DNA of 64,000 bases from PALSA-505 sp036267135. GTDB taxonomy: Bacteria > Actinomycetota > Actinomycetes > Streptosporangiales > Streptosporangiaceae. The stretch is from positions 62,001 to 126,000 of the forward strand of contig DATAWQ010000139.1 in NCBI GenBank assembly GCA_036267135.1. Reading direction: 5' to 3'. The notes beneath the pieces are model-generated. The model was not told the DNA's origin. It saw nothing but the letters and a program-made list of their open reading frames with translations, and ran no database searches. Positions within the stretch are counted from its first letter, which is position 1, and every line of letters starts with the position of its first letter. The position numbers and the translations under genes were made by a program. Shown in pieces: positions 1 through 8,583 of the stretch.

Positions 1-65
1 GCAAATTCCGCGTCGGGCAGGGCGCCCAGGATGGCGTTGCCTTGCAGCCCCTCCTCGGCGACCAT
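1..65 (-). CDS. N-terminus of a possible cyclic-nucleotide-binding (Crp/Fnr-like) regulator, cut by the window edge
   Basis: Only the first 21 codons are inside the window. The ATG at 65-63 is preceded on the minus strand by a strong ribosome binding site (GGGAGGAG, about 69-76). The peptide contains GNAILGALPDAEF, which resembles the opening of Crp/Fnr-type sensor domains (a short helix with the pattern N-x-L-x-A-L-P). That similarity is short, so the family is a guess. The gene is divergent from the CheB-type gene to its right. Confidence 0.4.
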   Translation of the reverse strand, partial: MVAEEGLQGNAILGALPDAEF

Positions 66-178
66 AATTGGGCTCCTCCCTTTCCTCGCCGCCGGGCTGC
101 TACCCGGCAGCCTGCCCGGCATGCATCCATGGCACAGCCTTATGTCATCTTCCTGACCTACCAGATAGGCTGCGGGGT

Positions 179-841
179 GTGTCAGCCAGCAGACCTACCG
201 CGCAGCCGCCCGCCTTCGAGCTGGCCGTCGTTGTGGCTTCGCTGGGCGGCCTGCCGCCGGTCTCCACGCTGCTAGCGGGCCTGCCGGCCACTTTCCCTGT
301 GCCACTGGTGGTGCTGCAGCACCGCCACCCCACCGGGCGGCCTGACGGCCTGGCCTGGCTGCTGGCCGCTCGTACCGCGCTGCCGGTCCGCACCGCCTGG
401 GATGGCATGTCGCTGGATACCCTGGGCGTGACCGTCATCCCGCCCGGATCGGCCGCCGCGGTCAGTCCTGGTAGACGGTTGGGCCTGCAGCCGTCCACTG
501 AGTGGACAGGCCCGGAGCGGACCGACGGCGACGCGCTGCTGGCCACCGCGGCCACCACCGCCGCGTCCGGTGGGGTTATCGCCGTCGTGCTGTCTGGGCG
601 GATGCGCGACGGCAGCGCCGGTGTGCGGGCGGTCAAGCGGCACGGCGGCCGAGTCCTGGTCCAAGACCCCGCCACCGCCCGCGCTCCCGGCATGCCCACC
701 AGCGCTATCGCCACCGGCTGCGCCGACTTCGTCCTGCCCGCGCAGCGGATGTCGGCCGCCCTCATCGCCCTGGCCATGGCGCCCGGCGGTGCCCAGCTGC
801 TTACCGTCCCGCCACCGCACTGGGCCCAGGTCAGCGCCTAG
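179..841 (+). CDS. CheB-type protein-glutamate methylesterase domain protein
   Basis: A 220-residue protein that is almost entirely a CheB C-terminal esterase domain, without a receiver domain. The catalytic triad is recognisable: Ser in VASLGGLPP, His in VLQHRHP, and Asp in SGRMRDGSAG. The late motif PGMPTSAIATG is also typical of the family. Such stand-alone domains occur in actinobacteria with hybrid CheB/CheR or histidine-kinase sensors; no CheR or chemotaxis gene is nearby, so the substrate is unknown. The GTG at 179 was chosen because homology to the domain begins about 15 residues later; the reading frame is open upstream to 68, but that part looks unrelated. Confidence 0.75.
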   Translation: MSASRPTAQPPAFELAVVVASLGGLPPVSTLLAGLPATFPVPLVVLQHRHPTGRPDGLAWLLAARTALPVRTAWDGMSLDTLGVTVIPPGSAAAVSPGRRLGLQPSTEWTGPERTDGDALLATAATTAASGGVIAVVLSGRMRDGSAGVRAVKRHGGRVLVQDPATARAPGMPTSAIATGCADFVLPAQRMSAALIALAMAPGGAQLLTVPPPHWAQVSA

Positions 842-905
842 CCGCCCTGCCGTGGCTGGCTGACTCGGCTGCGCCCGGTCGCCACCTCGGCCGCGTGCTG
901 CCGCG

Positions 906-1241
906 TCAGGGCAGGCGGCCGCCGAGGCTCATCTCATTGCCATCCGCGTCGCGGTAGATCACCTTGGTCACGCCGCTGGTGGGCGACTCGCGCCGGTCGG
1001 GCTCGATGCCCCGCCGGGCGATCTCGGCGATCCGGTCCTCGAGGTCATCGACGAACGAAAGCACCAGGGCGTTCCCCGCCCGTTCGGGGTCCTGCACGAT
1101 ATAGACGTACCGATGCTCGGCCACCTCCCATACCGCCTCGATATTGTTCGGCAAGAACGAGGGCCGCCCACCGAAGAGCCGCTCGTACCAAGGCAACGCC
1201 GTGGCGTAATCGGTGACGGGGATACCGGCGAAGAGATCCAC
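906..1241 (-). CDS. VOC-superfamily (glyoxalase/bleomycin-resistance-like) protein
   Basis: A 111-residue single-domain protein with the vicinal-oxygen-chelate pattern: it begins MDLFAGIPVTDYATALPWYE (the beta strand followed by the Y-x3-L-x-WYE helix), has a central SFVDDLEDRIAEIARRG helix, and ends with YRDADGNEMSLGG, where the D-x-DGN-x motif closes the second beta-alpha-beta-beta-beta unit. The start is GTG at 1241. Members range from lyases and dioxygenases to drug-binding proteins, so no substrate is proposed. It starts 6 nt after the end of a methyltransferase remnant on the same strand. Confidence 0.8.
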   Translation of the reverse strand: MDLFAGIPVTDYATALPWYERLFGGRPSFLPNNIEAVWEVAEHRYVYIVQDPERAGNALVLSFVDDLEDRIAEIARRGIEPDRRESPTSGVTKVIYRDADGNEMSLGGRLP

Positions 1242-1247
1242 TGCCAG

Positions 1248-1568
1248 TCAGCCGGCCTGCAAGACGAAGAACAGGAAGCACAGGAAGGCTGAAGGGACGT
1301 CCGCGAGGAGTTCGGGGAACCGCTCACGGGCACCTGGTGCGGGCGGTGGCTCGCTGATGACGGATATCCGGAAACCGGCTGCGGTGAACGCGTCGGTCAT
1401 GGCGTGCAGCGGCCGGGTCCAGAAGCTCATCAGGGCGGTGTGGCCGTCCATGATCCACTCTTCGGTACGGTTGGAGGTCGCGAAATAGTCGGTCTTGCGC
1501 CCGGCTGCGCGCTGCATGCGCCGCCCCACACACGCGATCCGTCCGTCCACGCGGCGATTGTCCCACAC
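1248..1568 (-). pseudogene. C-terminal remnant of a SAM-dependent methyltransferase
   Basis: The readable part (about 106 residues) has the ending of class I methyltransferases: a WTRPLHAMTDAFTAAGF segment, followed by an EPPPAPG turn and a final FLCFLFFVL strand. The Rossmann core with the SAM-binding GxGxG motif is absent, and nothing upstream on the same strand supplies it; the next gene is the malic enzyme. The first 30 or so residues (about 1480-1568) look like non-coding sequence read through. I read it as a 5'-deleted gene. It could still be translated from an internal start, but a functional methyltransferase is unlikely. Confidence 0.6.
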
Positions 1569-1715
1569 GGTGCAGTGTCGGCCATGCAGCCAGAGGTGGA
1601 CAGCGGGGGAAGGACGACGGCGACGGGCCGCAGAACCCGCTGGAAACGTTCGCCGGGGAGCTGAAGGCGCAGCGGGAGGTAGCCGGGCGCAGGTTCCCCC
1701 ACGTGTGAGGCGTGC

Positions 1716-2822
1716 TCAGGCTTCTTGCACCGCCCGGGCGACCGCGGGCACGAGGTCCTCGTCGAACACGTCCGGCACGATGTGCCGCGGGTCGAGGTCG
1801 CGGCCGGGCACCGCGTCGGCGATGGCCTGCGCGGCCGCGCGCTGGGCGGCCAGGCTGAGATCGCGGGCACCGCCGTCCAGCAGGCCACGGAAGATGCCAG
1901 GGAAGGCCAGCACGTTGTTGATCTGGTTCGGCTCGTCGCTGCGCCCGGTCGCCACCACAGCCGCGTGCTGGCGCGCCACCTTAGGGTCGACCTCCGGATC
2001 CGGGTTGGCCAGGGCGAAGACGATGGCGTCCGCGGCCATCGCGGCCACGTCCTGACCGCTGAGCAGACCGCCCGCGCTGACCCCGATGAAGACGTCCGCG
2101 TCCGCCAGGCCCTGGCTCAGGCCGCTGTCCGCCGAGCCGGGCTGGGTGTGGTCGGCCAGCCACTTCTTCTCCCGCTCGAGGCCATCCCGGTCCGGGTGCA
2201 ACGGGCCCTGACTGTCGTAGACGGCGATGCTGGCCGCGCCCGCGTTCTGCAGCAGCCGGACGATGGCCGTGCCGGCCGCCCCCGCGCCGGATATCACAAT
2301 GCGGACGTCGTCCATCTTCTTCGCGGTGACCCGCAGCGCGTTGATCAGCGCGCCCAGCACCACCACGGCGGTGCCGTGCTGATCGTCGTGGAAGACCGGC
2401 ACGTCGAGACTGTCCCGTAGCTGCTGCTCCAGGTCGAAGCAGCGCGGCGCGGCCACGTCCTCCAGGCTGATTCCGCCGAAGCCGGGCGCGACGGCCCGGA
2501 TAGCCTCCACCATCGCGGGGACCTCGCGGGGCTGCAGGCACAGTGGCCAGGCGTCTATCCCGGCGAACCGCTTGTACAGCGCGGCCTTGCCTTCCAGCAC
2601 GGGCAGCGCGGCCAGCGGCCCGATGTCACCGAGGCCCAGCACCGCAGAGCCGTCGCTGACCACCGCGACGCAGTTGCCGCGGGCCGTGAGCCGCCGCGCG
2701 GCGGATGGGTCGTCCGCGACCTCGCGGCAGTCATCCGCCACGCCCGGGGTGTAGATCCGGGACAGGTCGGCCGTGTCATCGATCTTGGCGGTGGGAGTCA
2801 CCGCGATACGGGACTGAGGCAT
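1716..2822 (-). CDS. NAD(P)-dependent malic enzyme (oxaloacetate-decarboxylating malate dehydrogenase)
   Basis: About 368 residues. The enzyme converts malate to pyruvate and CO2 with reduction of NAD(P). Family landmarks appear in order: LSRIYTPGVA, VSDGSAVLGLGDIGP, LEGKAALYKRFAGIDAWPL, a metal-binding ISLEDVAAPRCF, FHDDQHGTA, the nucleotide-binding ISGAGAAGTA and FALANPDPE. The N-terminal ACT-like regulatory domain of many actinobacterial homologues is missing, so this is the short form. Start choice: ATG 2822 begins MPQSRIAVTP and has GGAGG about 17 nt upstream; ATG 2855 is an in-frame alternative adding 11 residues. The open frame extends to 3668 but is only the antisense shadow of the SDR gene. 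Confidence 0.92.
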   Translation of the reverse strand: MPQSRIAVTPTAKIDDTADLSRIYTPGVADDCREVADDPSAARRLTARGNCVAVVSDGSAVLGLGDIGPLAALPVLEGKAALYKRFAGIDAWPLCLQPREVPAMVEAIRAVAPGFGGISLEDVAAPRCFDLEQQLRDSLDVPVFHDDQHGTAVVVLGALINALRVTAKKMDDVRIVISGAGAAGTAIVRLLQNAGAASIAVYDSQGPLHPDRDGLEREKKWLADHTQPGSADSGLSQGLADADVFIGVSAGGLLSGQDVAAMAADAIVFALANPDPEVDPKVARQHAAVVATGRSDEPNQINNVLAFPGIFRGLLDGGARDLSLAAQRAAAQAIADAVPGRDLDPRHIVPDVFDEDLVPAVARAVQEA

Positions 2823-2966
2823 GGCCGCGCCGCTACCCGCCTCCAGCCACCTCATGCTCGGTTCCGGCCAGTCGTGCCCCTTCCGGTTAGAGCGGCCCGC
2901 CGCGGGTAGCGCGACGCGGCGCCGCGCGGCAACCGGGCGGGCACGAATGCAGCGGAGGTAACCGTG

Positions 2967-3809
2967 ATGGAAGGGACAGCGCGCCGGCCACTCGCCGTGG
3001 TCACCGGGGCTTCCAGTGGCATCGGCTACGAACTGGCCGCCCAGTTCGCCCAGGCCGGCTTCGACCTCATTGTGGCGGCCGAGAACCAGGACATCACGGC
3101 GGCTGCGGGATCTGTGCGCGAGTACGGAGCCGAGCACGCCGTCCAGGTCATGCCGGTCCAGGCCGACCTGGCGACCTTCGACGGCGTCGAGGTGCTCTGC
3201 GCGGCGGTGGCCGGGGCCGGGGTTCCGCCGGACGCCCTGGCGATCAACGCCGGCGTCGGGGTCAGCGGCGACTTCGTCAGGGAGAACGAGCTCGCCGACG
3301 AGCTGAGGCTGATCAACCTCAACGTCACCTCGGCGGTTCACCTGGCCAAGCGGGTGCTGCCGTCGATGACCGCCCAGGGCAGCGGCGGCGTGCTCTTCAC
3401 GTCCTCGATCGCGGCCACCGCACCGGGCCCCTACCACGCGACGTACGCGGCCTCGAAGGCGTTCCTGCTGTCGTTCGCCGAGGCGCTCGGGTACGAACTG
3501 CGCGACACCGGGGTGACCGTTACCGCGCTCATGCCTGGCCCCACCGACACCGAGTTCTTCGAGCGGGCCGGGATGCAGGACACCCCGCTGGGGCGGATGG
3601 GGGACAAGGACGACCCCGCCGAGGTCGCGCGGCAGGGCTTCGAGGCGCTGATGGCCGGCAAGGACCACGTGGTGGCCGGGTCCCTGCGCAACAAGGCGCA
3701 GACGGTGGTGACCAAGGTCGTTCCCGACGCCGTCAAGGCCCGGATGCAGGCCAGGATGACCGAGCCCGATCCCGACGCCAGCGAGCAGGACGGAGCACGT
3801 CGATCATGA
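2967..3809 (+). CDS. Short-chain dehydrogenase/reductase (SDR) family oxidoreductase
   Basis: About 280 residues with a classical SDR layout: the cofactor loop VTGASSGIGYE near the N-terminus, NAGVGVSGD in place of NNAG, a catalytic Ser in LFTSSIAATAPG, and Y-x3-K in YAASKAF. The C-terminal part (NKAQTVVTKVVPDAVKARM) resembles SDRs annotated as putative short-chain alcohol dehydrogenases of the DltE/YqjQ group. A very good ribosome binding site (GGAGGTAA, 2954-2961) favours ATG 2967 over GTG 2964. The stop codon overlaps the start of the 34-codon reading frame at 3806. The substrate is unknown. Confidence 0.9.
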   Translation: MEGTARRPLAVVTGASSGIGYELAAQFAQAGFDLIVAAENQDITAAAGSVREYGAEHAVQVMPVQADLATFDGVEVLCAAVAGAGVPPDALAINAGVGVSGDFVRENELADELRLINLNVTSAVHLAKRVLPSMTAQGSGGVLFTSSIAATAPGPYHATYAASKAFLLSFAEALGYELRDTGVTVTALMPGPTDTEFFERAGMQDTPLGRMGDKDDPAEVARQGFEALMAGKDHVVAGSLRNKAQTVVTKVVPDAVKARMQARMTEPDPDASEQDGARRS

Positions 3810-3910
3810 CCTGGGGAATCGTGCGTGGCGCGCTGGCCGGTGCGGCTGGGACCGCCGTCACGTACTCGGTGCTGCGATCGGGCGAACAGGATGGGCCAGG
3901 TCCATCGTGA
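3806..3910 (+). CDS. Very small membrane-like ORF, probably a truncated hypothetical gene
   Basis: This 34-codon frame begins with an ATGA overlap with the SDR stop, a typical translational-coupling arrangement. The peptide starts MTWGIVRGALAGAAGTAV, the same kind of glycine/alanine-rich opening seen in longer actinobacterial small membrane proteins, and then stops after a short hydrophilic tail. It may be the surviving 5' end of such a gene after a deletion. Expression is plausible but function is unknown. Confidence 0.35.
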   Translation: MTWGIVRGALAGAAGTAVTYSVLRSGEQDGPGPS

Positions 3911-3971
3911 TTTTGTAACACACGGTTTGCGGGCTACCGCGCAGGGTAACGAGCGCCGGGAGGTAATACAG

Positions 3972-4376
3972 ATGCCAGAAGAAAGCGACCAGCAGACCAC
4001 CAACGACCGGGGGACGGTCGACGAGCACAGCCACGGCTGGGCCGACGACGCCCCGGGGACCGGCGAGGCCAAGGACCGCGTCGTCGAGGGGAACAAGAAA
4101 GCCTTCGAAGGCAACCCCACTCAGGAAGAGGCGACCGGCGCCGCCCGCCAGGGCCCCGATCTGACCCCCGAGGGGACCGGCCAGAGCACCACCCGGCGGG
4201 CGGAAGACGTGGCCAGCCAGGACGGCAAGGAGCCGGGCCGGTACGACACCGGCACCCAGGGCGAGTCGCAGCGCCCAGTGGGCAAGTCCACCGCCCGTGA
4301 CTCCACCGGCGTGGACCCGCAGGACCCGATCGACGATGAGTCGCCCACGCTCGGAACCGGCGACCAGGGCGGCTGA
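3972..4376 (+). CDS. Hypothetical hydrophilic, acidic, low-complexity protein
   Basis: A 134-residue protein rich in Gly, Asp, Glu, Thr and Gln with no hydrophobic segment, no cysteine and no recognisable domain. Blocks such as ATGAARQGPDLTPEGTGQST suggest an intrinsically disordered, soluble protein, comparable in composition to stress-associated hydrophilins. The ATG at 3972 has a good ribosome binding site (GGGAGGTAAT, about 3958-3967). It sits between the SDR and the formate dehydrogenase operon. The role is not known; a desiccation or stress function is only a guess from composition. Confidence 0.7.
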   Translation: MPEESDQQTTNDRGTVDEHSHGWADDAPGTGEAKDRVVEGNKKAFEGNPTQEEATGAARQGPDLTPEGTGQSTTRRAEDVASQDGKEPGRYDTGTQGESQRPVGKSTARDSTGVDPQDPIDDESPTLGTGDQGG

Positions 4377-4444
4377 CCCCGGCCCCAGGGCTGACGCTCT
4401 AAGATCAGTGATACGCAGGCCGGACAGAAGGGTCAGCAGTCTCG

Positions 4445-7400
4445 ATGAGTGTTCGCACGTGGCTGGGCGAGTGGCCGGTGTACCGGCAGCTCACCGGCGC
4501 GGACACGACCGGGCACGGGGCCGCGGTCAAGAGCGCCAAGACCGCGGCCAACCGGCCCAGGGTGACCACCGCCGACCAGGTGGTCAAGTCCATCTGCCCG
4601 TACTGCGCGGTGGGCTGCGGCCAGCAGGTGTTCGTCAAGGACGGTAAGGTCACCCAGATCGAGGGCGACCCGGACTCGCCGGTGAGCCGGGGCAGGCTCT
4701 GCCCGAAGGGTTCGGCCAGCCTCCAGCTCACCACCGGCCCGGCCCGTGAGTACCAGGTGCTCTACCGGCGGCCCTACGGCACCGAGTGGGAGCACCTGGA
4801 CCTCGACACCGCCATGGACATGATCGCCGACCGGGTCATCGCGGCCCGGCGCGACGGCTGGCAGTGGGAGCGGGACGGCCAGCGGGTCCGGCGCACCCTG
4901 GGCTTCGCCAGCCTCGGCGGTGCGACCCTGGACAACGAAGAGAACTACCTGATCAAAAAGCTGTTCACTGCTCTGGGCGCGATCCAGATCGAGAACCAGG
5001 CCCGCATTTGACACTCCTCCACAGTTCCCGGTCTGGGGACTAGCTTTGGCCGCGGCGGCGCCACGACCTTCCAGCAGGACCTGCAGAACTCCGACTGCAT
5101 CCTGATCGAGGGCTCGAACATGGCCGAATGCCACCCGGTCGGCTTCCAGTGGGTGATGGAGGCCAAGAAACGCGGCGCGAAGATCATTCACGTCGACCCC
5201 AGGTTCACCAGGACCAGCGCCGTGGCCGACCTGCACGTGCCGATCCGGGCCGGGGCCGACATCGCGTTCCTGGGCGGGCTGATCAACTACGTGCTGTCCG
5301 AGGAGAAGTACTTCCGCGACTACGTGGTGAACTACACCAACGCGGCCACGATCCTCACCGAGGAGTTCACCGACACCGAGGATCTGGACGGCAAGTTCTC
5401 CGGGTTCGACCCCGAGCACCGCACCTACGATTTCGAGGCCTGGGAGTACCAGGGCGACGAAGTGGCCCCGGCCAGCGGCCAGCGCGGCACGGGCCGGACC
5501 CTGCGCGAGTTGCGCCAGGCCGGGCGCGGCGAGGCGCACGGCTCCGGCGGCGCGGCCGCGCACCCCGAGCCGGACACCGACCCAACCCTGGAGCATCCGC
5601 GCTGCGTGTTCCAGGTGCTCAAGCGGCACTTCGCCCGCTACACCCCGGACATGGTGGCGAACGTGGCCGGCATCGACCAGGCCACCTTCGCCGAGATCGC
5701 CCGCCTGCTCACCGAGAACTCCGGCCGCGAGCGCACCACCGCCTTCGTGTACAGCGTCGGCTGGACCCAGCACACGGTCGGCGTCCAGTACATCCGCACC
5801 GCGTCGATTCTGCAGGCGCTGCTCGGCAACATGGGCCGGCCCGGCGGCGGCATCCTGGCCCTGCGCGGGCACGCCTCGATCCAGGGCTCCACCGACATCC
5901 CCACCCTGTTCGACCTGCTGCCCGGCTACCTGCCGATGCCGCACGCGCACAGCAACGACGACCTGGACACCTACGTTGCGGCGGAGAAGACCGAGAAGGG
6001 TTTCTGGTCCAACACCAGGGACTACATGGTCAGCCTGCTCAAGGCCTGGTGGGGTGACGCCGCCACCGAGGCCAACGACTTCTGCTACGACTACCTGCCC
6101 AGGCTGACCGGCAGTCACAGCACGTACGAGACCGTGCTGGCGCAGCTGGACGGCACCTGCAAGGGGTTCTTCATCTTCGGCCAGAACCCGGCGGTCGGCT
6201 CGGCCAACGCGCGGATGCAGCGGCTCGGGATGGCGAACCTGGACTGGCTGGTGGTCCGCGACTTCGTCCAGATCGAGTCCGCCACCTGGTGGAAGAACGG
6301 CCCGGAGATCGAGACCGGCGAGATGCGCACCGAGGACCTCAAGACCGAGGTGTTCTTCATGCCCGCGGCCGCGCACACCGAGAAGGAGGGCAGCTTCACC
6401 AACACCCAGCGCATGCTGCAGTGGCACCGCCAGGCCGTCGAGCCAGCCAAGGACGCCCGCAGCGAGCTGTGGTTCGCCTATCACCTGGGCCGCAAGATCC
6501 GCGCGAAGCTGGCCCTGTCCTCCGACGAGATGGATCTCCCCGTCCAGGATCTGACCTGGGACTATCCGACCAAGGGGGAGGTCGCGGAGCCAGACGCGGA
6601 GGCCGTGCTGGCCGAGGTCAACGGCTGGGACGCCGACGGCAAGCCGCTGTCCTCCTACACCCAGCTCAAGTCCGACGGCTCCACCGTGTCCGGCTGCTGG
6701 ATCTACTGCGGCGTCTACGCCGACGGCGTCAATCAGGCCGACCGGCGCAAGCCCGGCCGCGAACAGAGCTGGGTGGCGCCCGAGTGGGGCTGGGCCTGGC
6801 CGGCCAACCGGCGGATCCTCTACAACCGGGCCTCGGCCGACCCCGACGGCAAGCCGTGGAGCGAGCGCAAGGCCTACGTCTGGTGGGACGAGGAAGACGG
6901 CCGCTGGACGGGGCACGACAACCCCGACTTCATCGCCGACAGGCCGCCCTCCTACCGGCCACCCGAAGGCGCCACCGGCGTGGCGGCGATCTCCGGCATC
7001 GACCCGTTCATCATGCAGGCCGACGGCAAGGCCTGGCTGTTCGCGCCCGCCGGCCTGGTGGACGGGCCGCTGCCCGCGCACTACGAGCCGCAGGAGTCGC
7101 CGTTCCGCAACCCGCTCTACAGCCAGCAGCGCAACCCGGCCAGGGAGATCCTGGCCCATCCCGAGGACCGGTTCGCGCCGAGCGGCAACGAGCCAGGATC
7201 GCAGGTCTACCCGTACGCCGCCACCACCTACCGGCTCACCGAGCACCACACGGCCGGCGGCATGTCCAGGTTCCTGCCCTACCTGGCCGAGCTGCAGCCC
7301 GAGTTCTTCTGCGAGATCTCGCCCGAACTGGCCGCAGAGCGGGGCCTCGAACACCTCGGCTGGGCCACGATCATCTCGGCCCGCAGCGCCATCGAGGCCA

Positions 7401-7684
7401 GGGTGCTGGTCACCGAGCGGATGAAGCCGCTCACCGTGCAGGGCCGCACGCTGCACCAGATCGGCCTGCCCTACCACTGGGGCCCGAACGGCTACTCCAC
7501 CGGCGACGCGGCCAACGAACTGGCCCACCTGTCGCTCGACCCGAACGTGCACATCCAGGAGGTCAAGGTGCTGGCCTGCGACATCCGCCCGGGCCGGCGC
7601 CCCCGCGGCCCGGCCCTGCGCGAACTCGTCCGCGAGTACCAGGCGCGGGCCGGCATCACCCCCGAAACGGGGACCCAGATATGA
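4445..7684 (+). CDS. Selenocysteine-containing formate dehydrogenase, catalytic (molybdopterin) subunit
   Basis: About 1,079 residues when the in-frame TGA at 5009-5011 is read as selenocysteine 189. Upstream and downstream parts are in the same frame, and the protein sequence runs through the codon as ...ENQARI-U-HSSTVPGLGTSFGRG, the active-site context of FdnG/FdoG/FdhF enzymes. The N-terminal [4Fe-4S] ligands are visible in SICPYCAVGCGQQ and in GRLCPKGS. Molybdopterin-binding stretches include FIFGQNPAVGSANA and the C-terminal domain near 7200-7560. No twin-arginine signal is visible, unlike E. coli FdnG. The enzyme oxidises formate to CO2. It is followed, with ATGA overlaps, by its iron-sulfur and membrane subunits. 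A plain reading would split it into two genes at 5011 and 5120. Confidence 0.93.
5009..5041 (+). promoter_or_regulatory. Selenocysteine UGA codon and bacterial SECIS hairpin
   Basis: The recoded TGA is at 5009-5011. Eleven nucleotides later a hairpin forms: AGTTCCC (5023-5029) pairs over 7 bp with GGGGACT (5035-5041; one G-U pair), enclosing the five-base loop GGTCT. A GGUC-type apical loop on a short stem just 3' of the UGA is the SelB-binding signature known from E. coli fdhF and fdnG. No sel genes are inside the window. Confidence 0.9.
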
Positions 7685-8583
7685 CGATCCAAGAACATAA
7701 TGAACGGCTGACGCGAGGCCAGGCACCCAGCCCGGCGCGCGTGGACCCGGCGGCCAGCGCCGGGTATCTGGACCACCCGCCCCGGATGGGGTTCTTCACA
7801 GACACCTCGGTGTGCATCGGCTGCAAGGCCTGCGAGGTCGCCTGCAAGGAATGGAACGCGGTACCCGAGGACGGCCTCGAGCTCACCGGCATGTCCTACG
7901 ACAACACCGCCAGCCTGAACGCCTCCACCTGGCGGCACGTCGCCTTCATCGAGCAGATCGGCCGGCGGCCGGCCCCCCCTGACGAGGGGCAGGACTTCGC
8001 CGGGCCGGGCCAGCCCCGCTGGCTGATGTCGTCAGACGTGTGCAAGCACTGCACCGAGGCGGCCTGCCTGGACGTGTGCCCGACCGGCGCGCTGATGCGC
8101 ACCGAGTTCGGCACCGTGGTGGTGCAGGACGACGTTTGCAACGGCTGCGGCTACTGCGTCCCGGCCTGCCCGTTCGGCGTGATCGCCCGGCGCGAGACCG
8201 ACGGCGGCGCGCACAAGTGCACGCTGTGCTACGACCGGCTCGGCGACGGCCTGACGCCGGCCTGCGCCAAGGCCTGCCCTACCGAGTCGATCCAGTTCGG
8301 CCCGGTGGACGAGTTGCGCGAGCGGGCCGCAAAGCGGGTGGACGAGCTGCACGATCGCGGTGTGCCCGACGCCCGGCTCTACCTGGAGGATCCCGGCGAC
8401 GGCATTGGCGGCGGCGGCGCGTTCTTCCTGCTGCTCGACGAGCCCGAGGTGTACGGCCTGCCGCCCGACCCCGTGGTCACCACCCGCGACCTGCCCCGGA
8501 TGTGGCGGCACGTGGCCGGCGCCGCCGCCGCGATGCTGGCCGGCGGACTGGTCAGCGCGCTGGCGAAGAGGAACCGACCATGA
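7681..8583 (+). CDS. Formate dehydrogenase iron-sulfur (beta) subunit
   Basis: A 300-residue ferredoxin-type protein that carries electrons from the catalytic subunit. Four cysteine clusters are present: CIGCKACEVAC, CKHCTEAACLDVCPTG, CNGCGYCVPACPFG and CTLCYDRL followed by CAKACP, consistent with four [4Fe-4S] clusters as in FdnH/FdoH. A short hydrophobic segment near the C-terminus (AGAAAAMLAGGLVSAL) may anchor it to the membrane, as in FdnH. ATG 7681 overlaps the stop of the catalytic subunit (ATGA), and its own stop overlaps the next start, so the three subunits are translationally coupled. Confidence 0.93.
   Translation: MTIQEHNERLTRGQAPSPARVDPAASAGYLDHPPRMGFFTDTSVCIGCKACEVACKEWNAVPEDGLELTGMSYDNTASLNASTWRHVAFIEQIGRRPAPPDEGQDFAGPGQPRWLMSSDVCKHCTEAACLDVCPTGALMRTEFGTVVVQDDVCNGCGYCVPACPFGVIARRETDGGAHKCTLCYDRLGDGLTPACAKACPTESIQFGPVDELRERAAKRVDELHDRGVPDARLYLEDPGDGIGGGGAFFLLLDEPEVYGLPPDPVVTTRDLPRMWRHVAGAAAAMLAGGLVSALAKRNRP

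Noticed and set aside
5009..5119. Formate dehydrogenase as a pseudogene or two separate genes
   Set aside because: The frame is kept, the context around the TGA is the active site of known selenoenzymes, and a SECIS hairpin follows.
4433..7726. Long minus-strand frame opposite the formate dehydrogenase
   Set aside because: It mirrors the codon positions of a clear selenoprotein gene; its valine/glycine/arginine-rich product has no domain. Typical antisense shadow in high-GC DNA.
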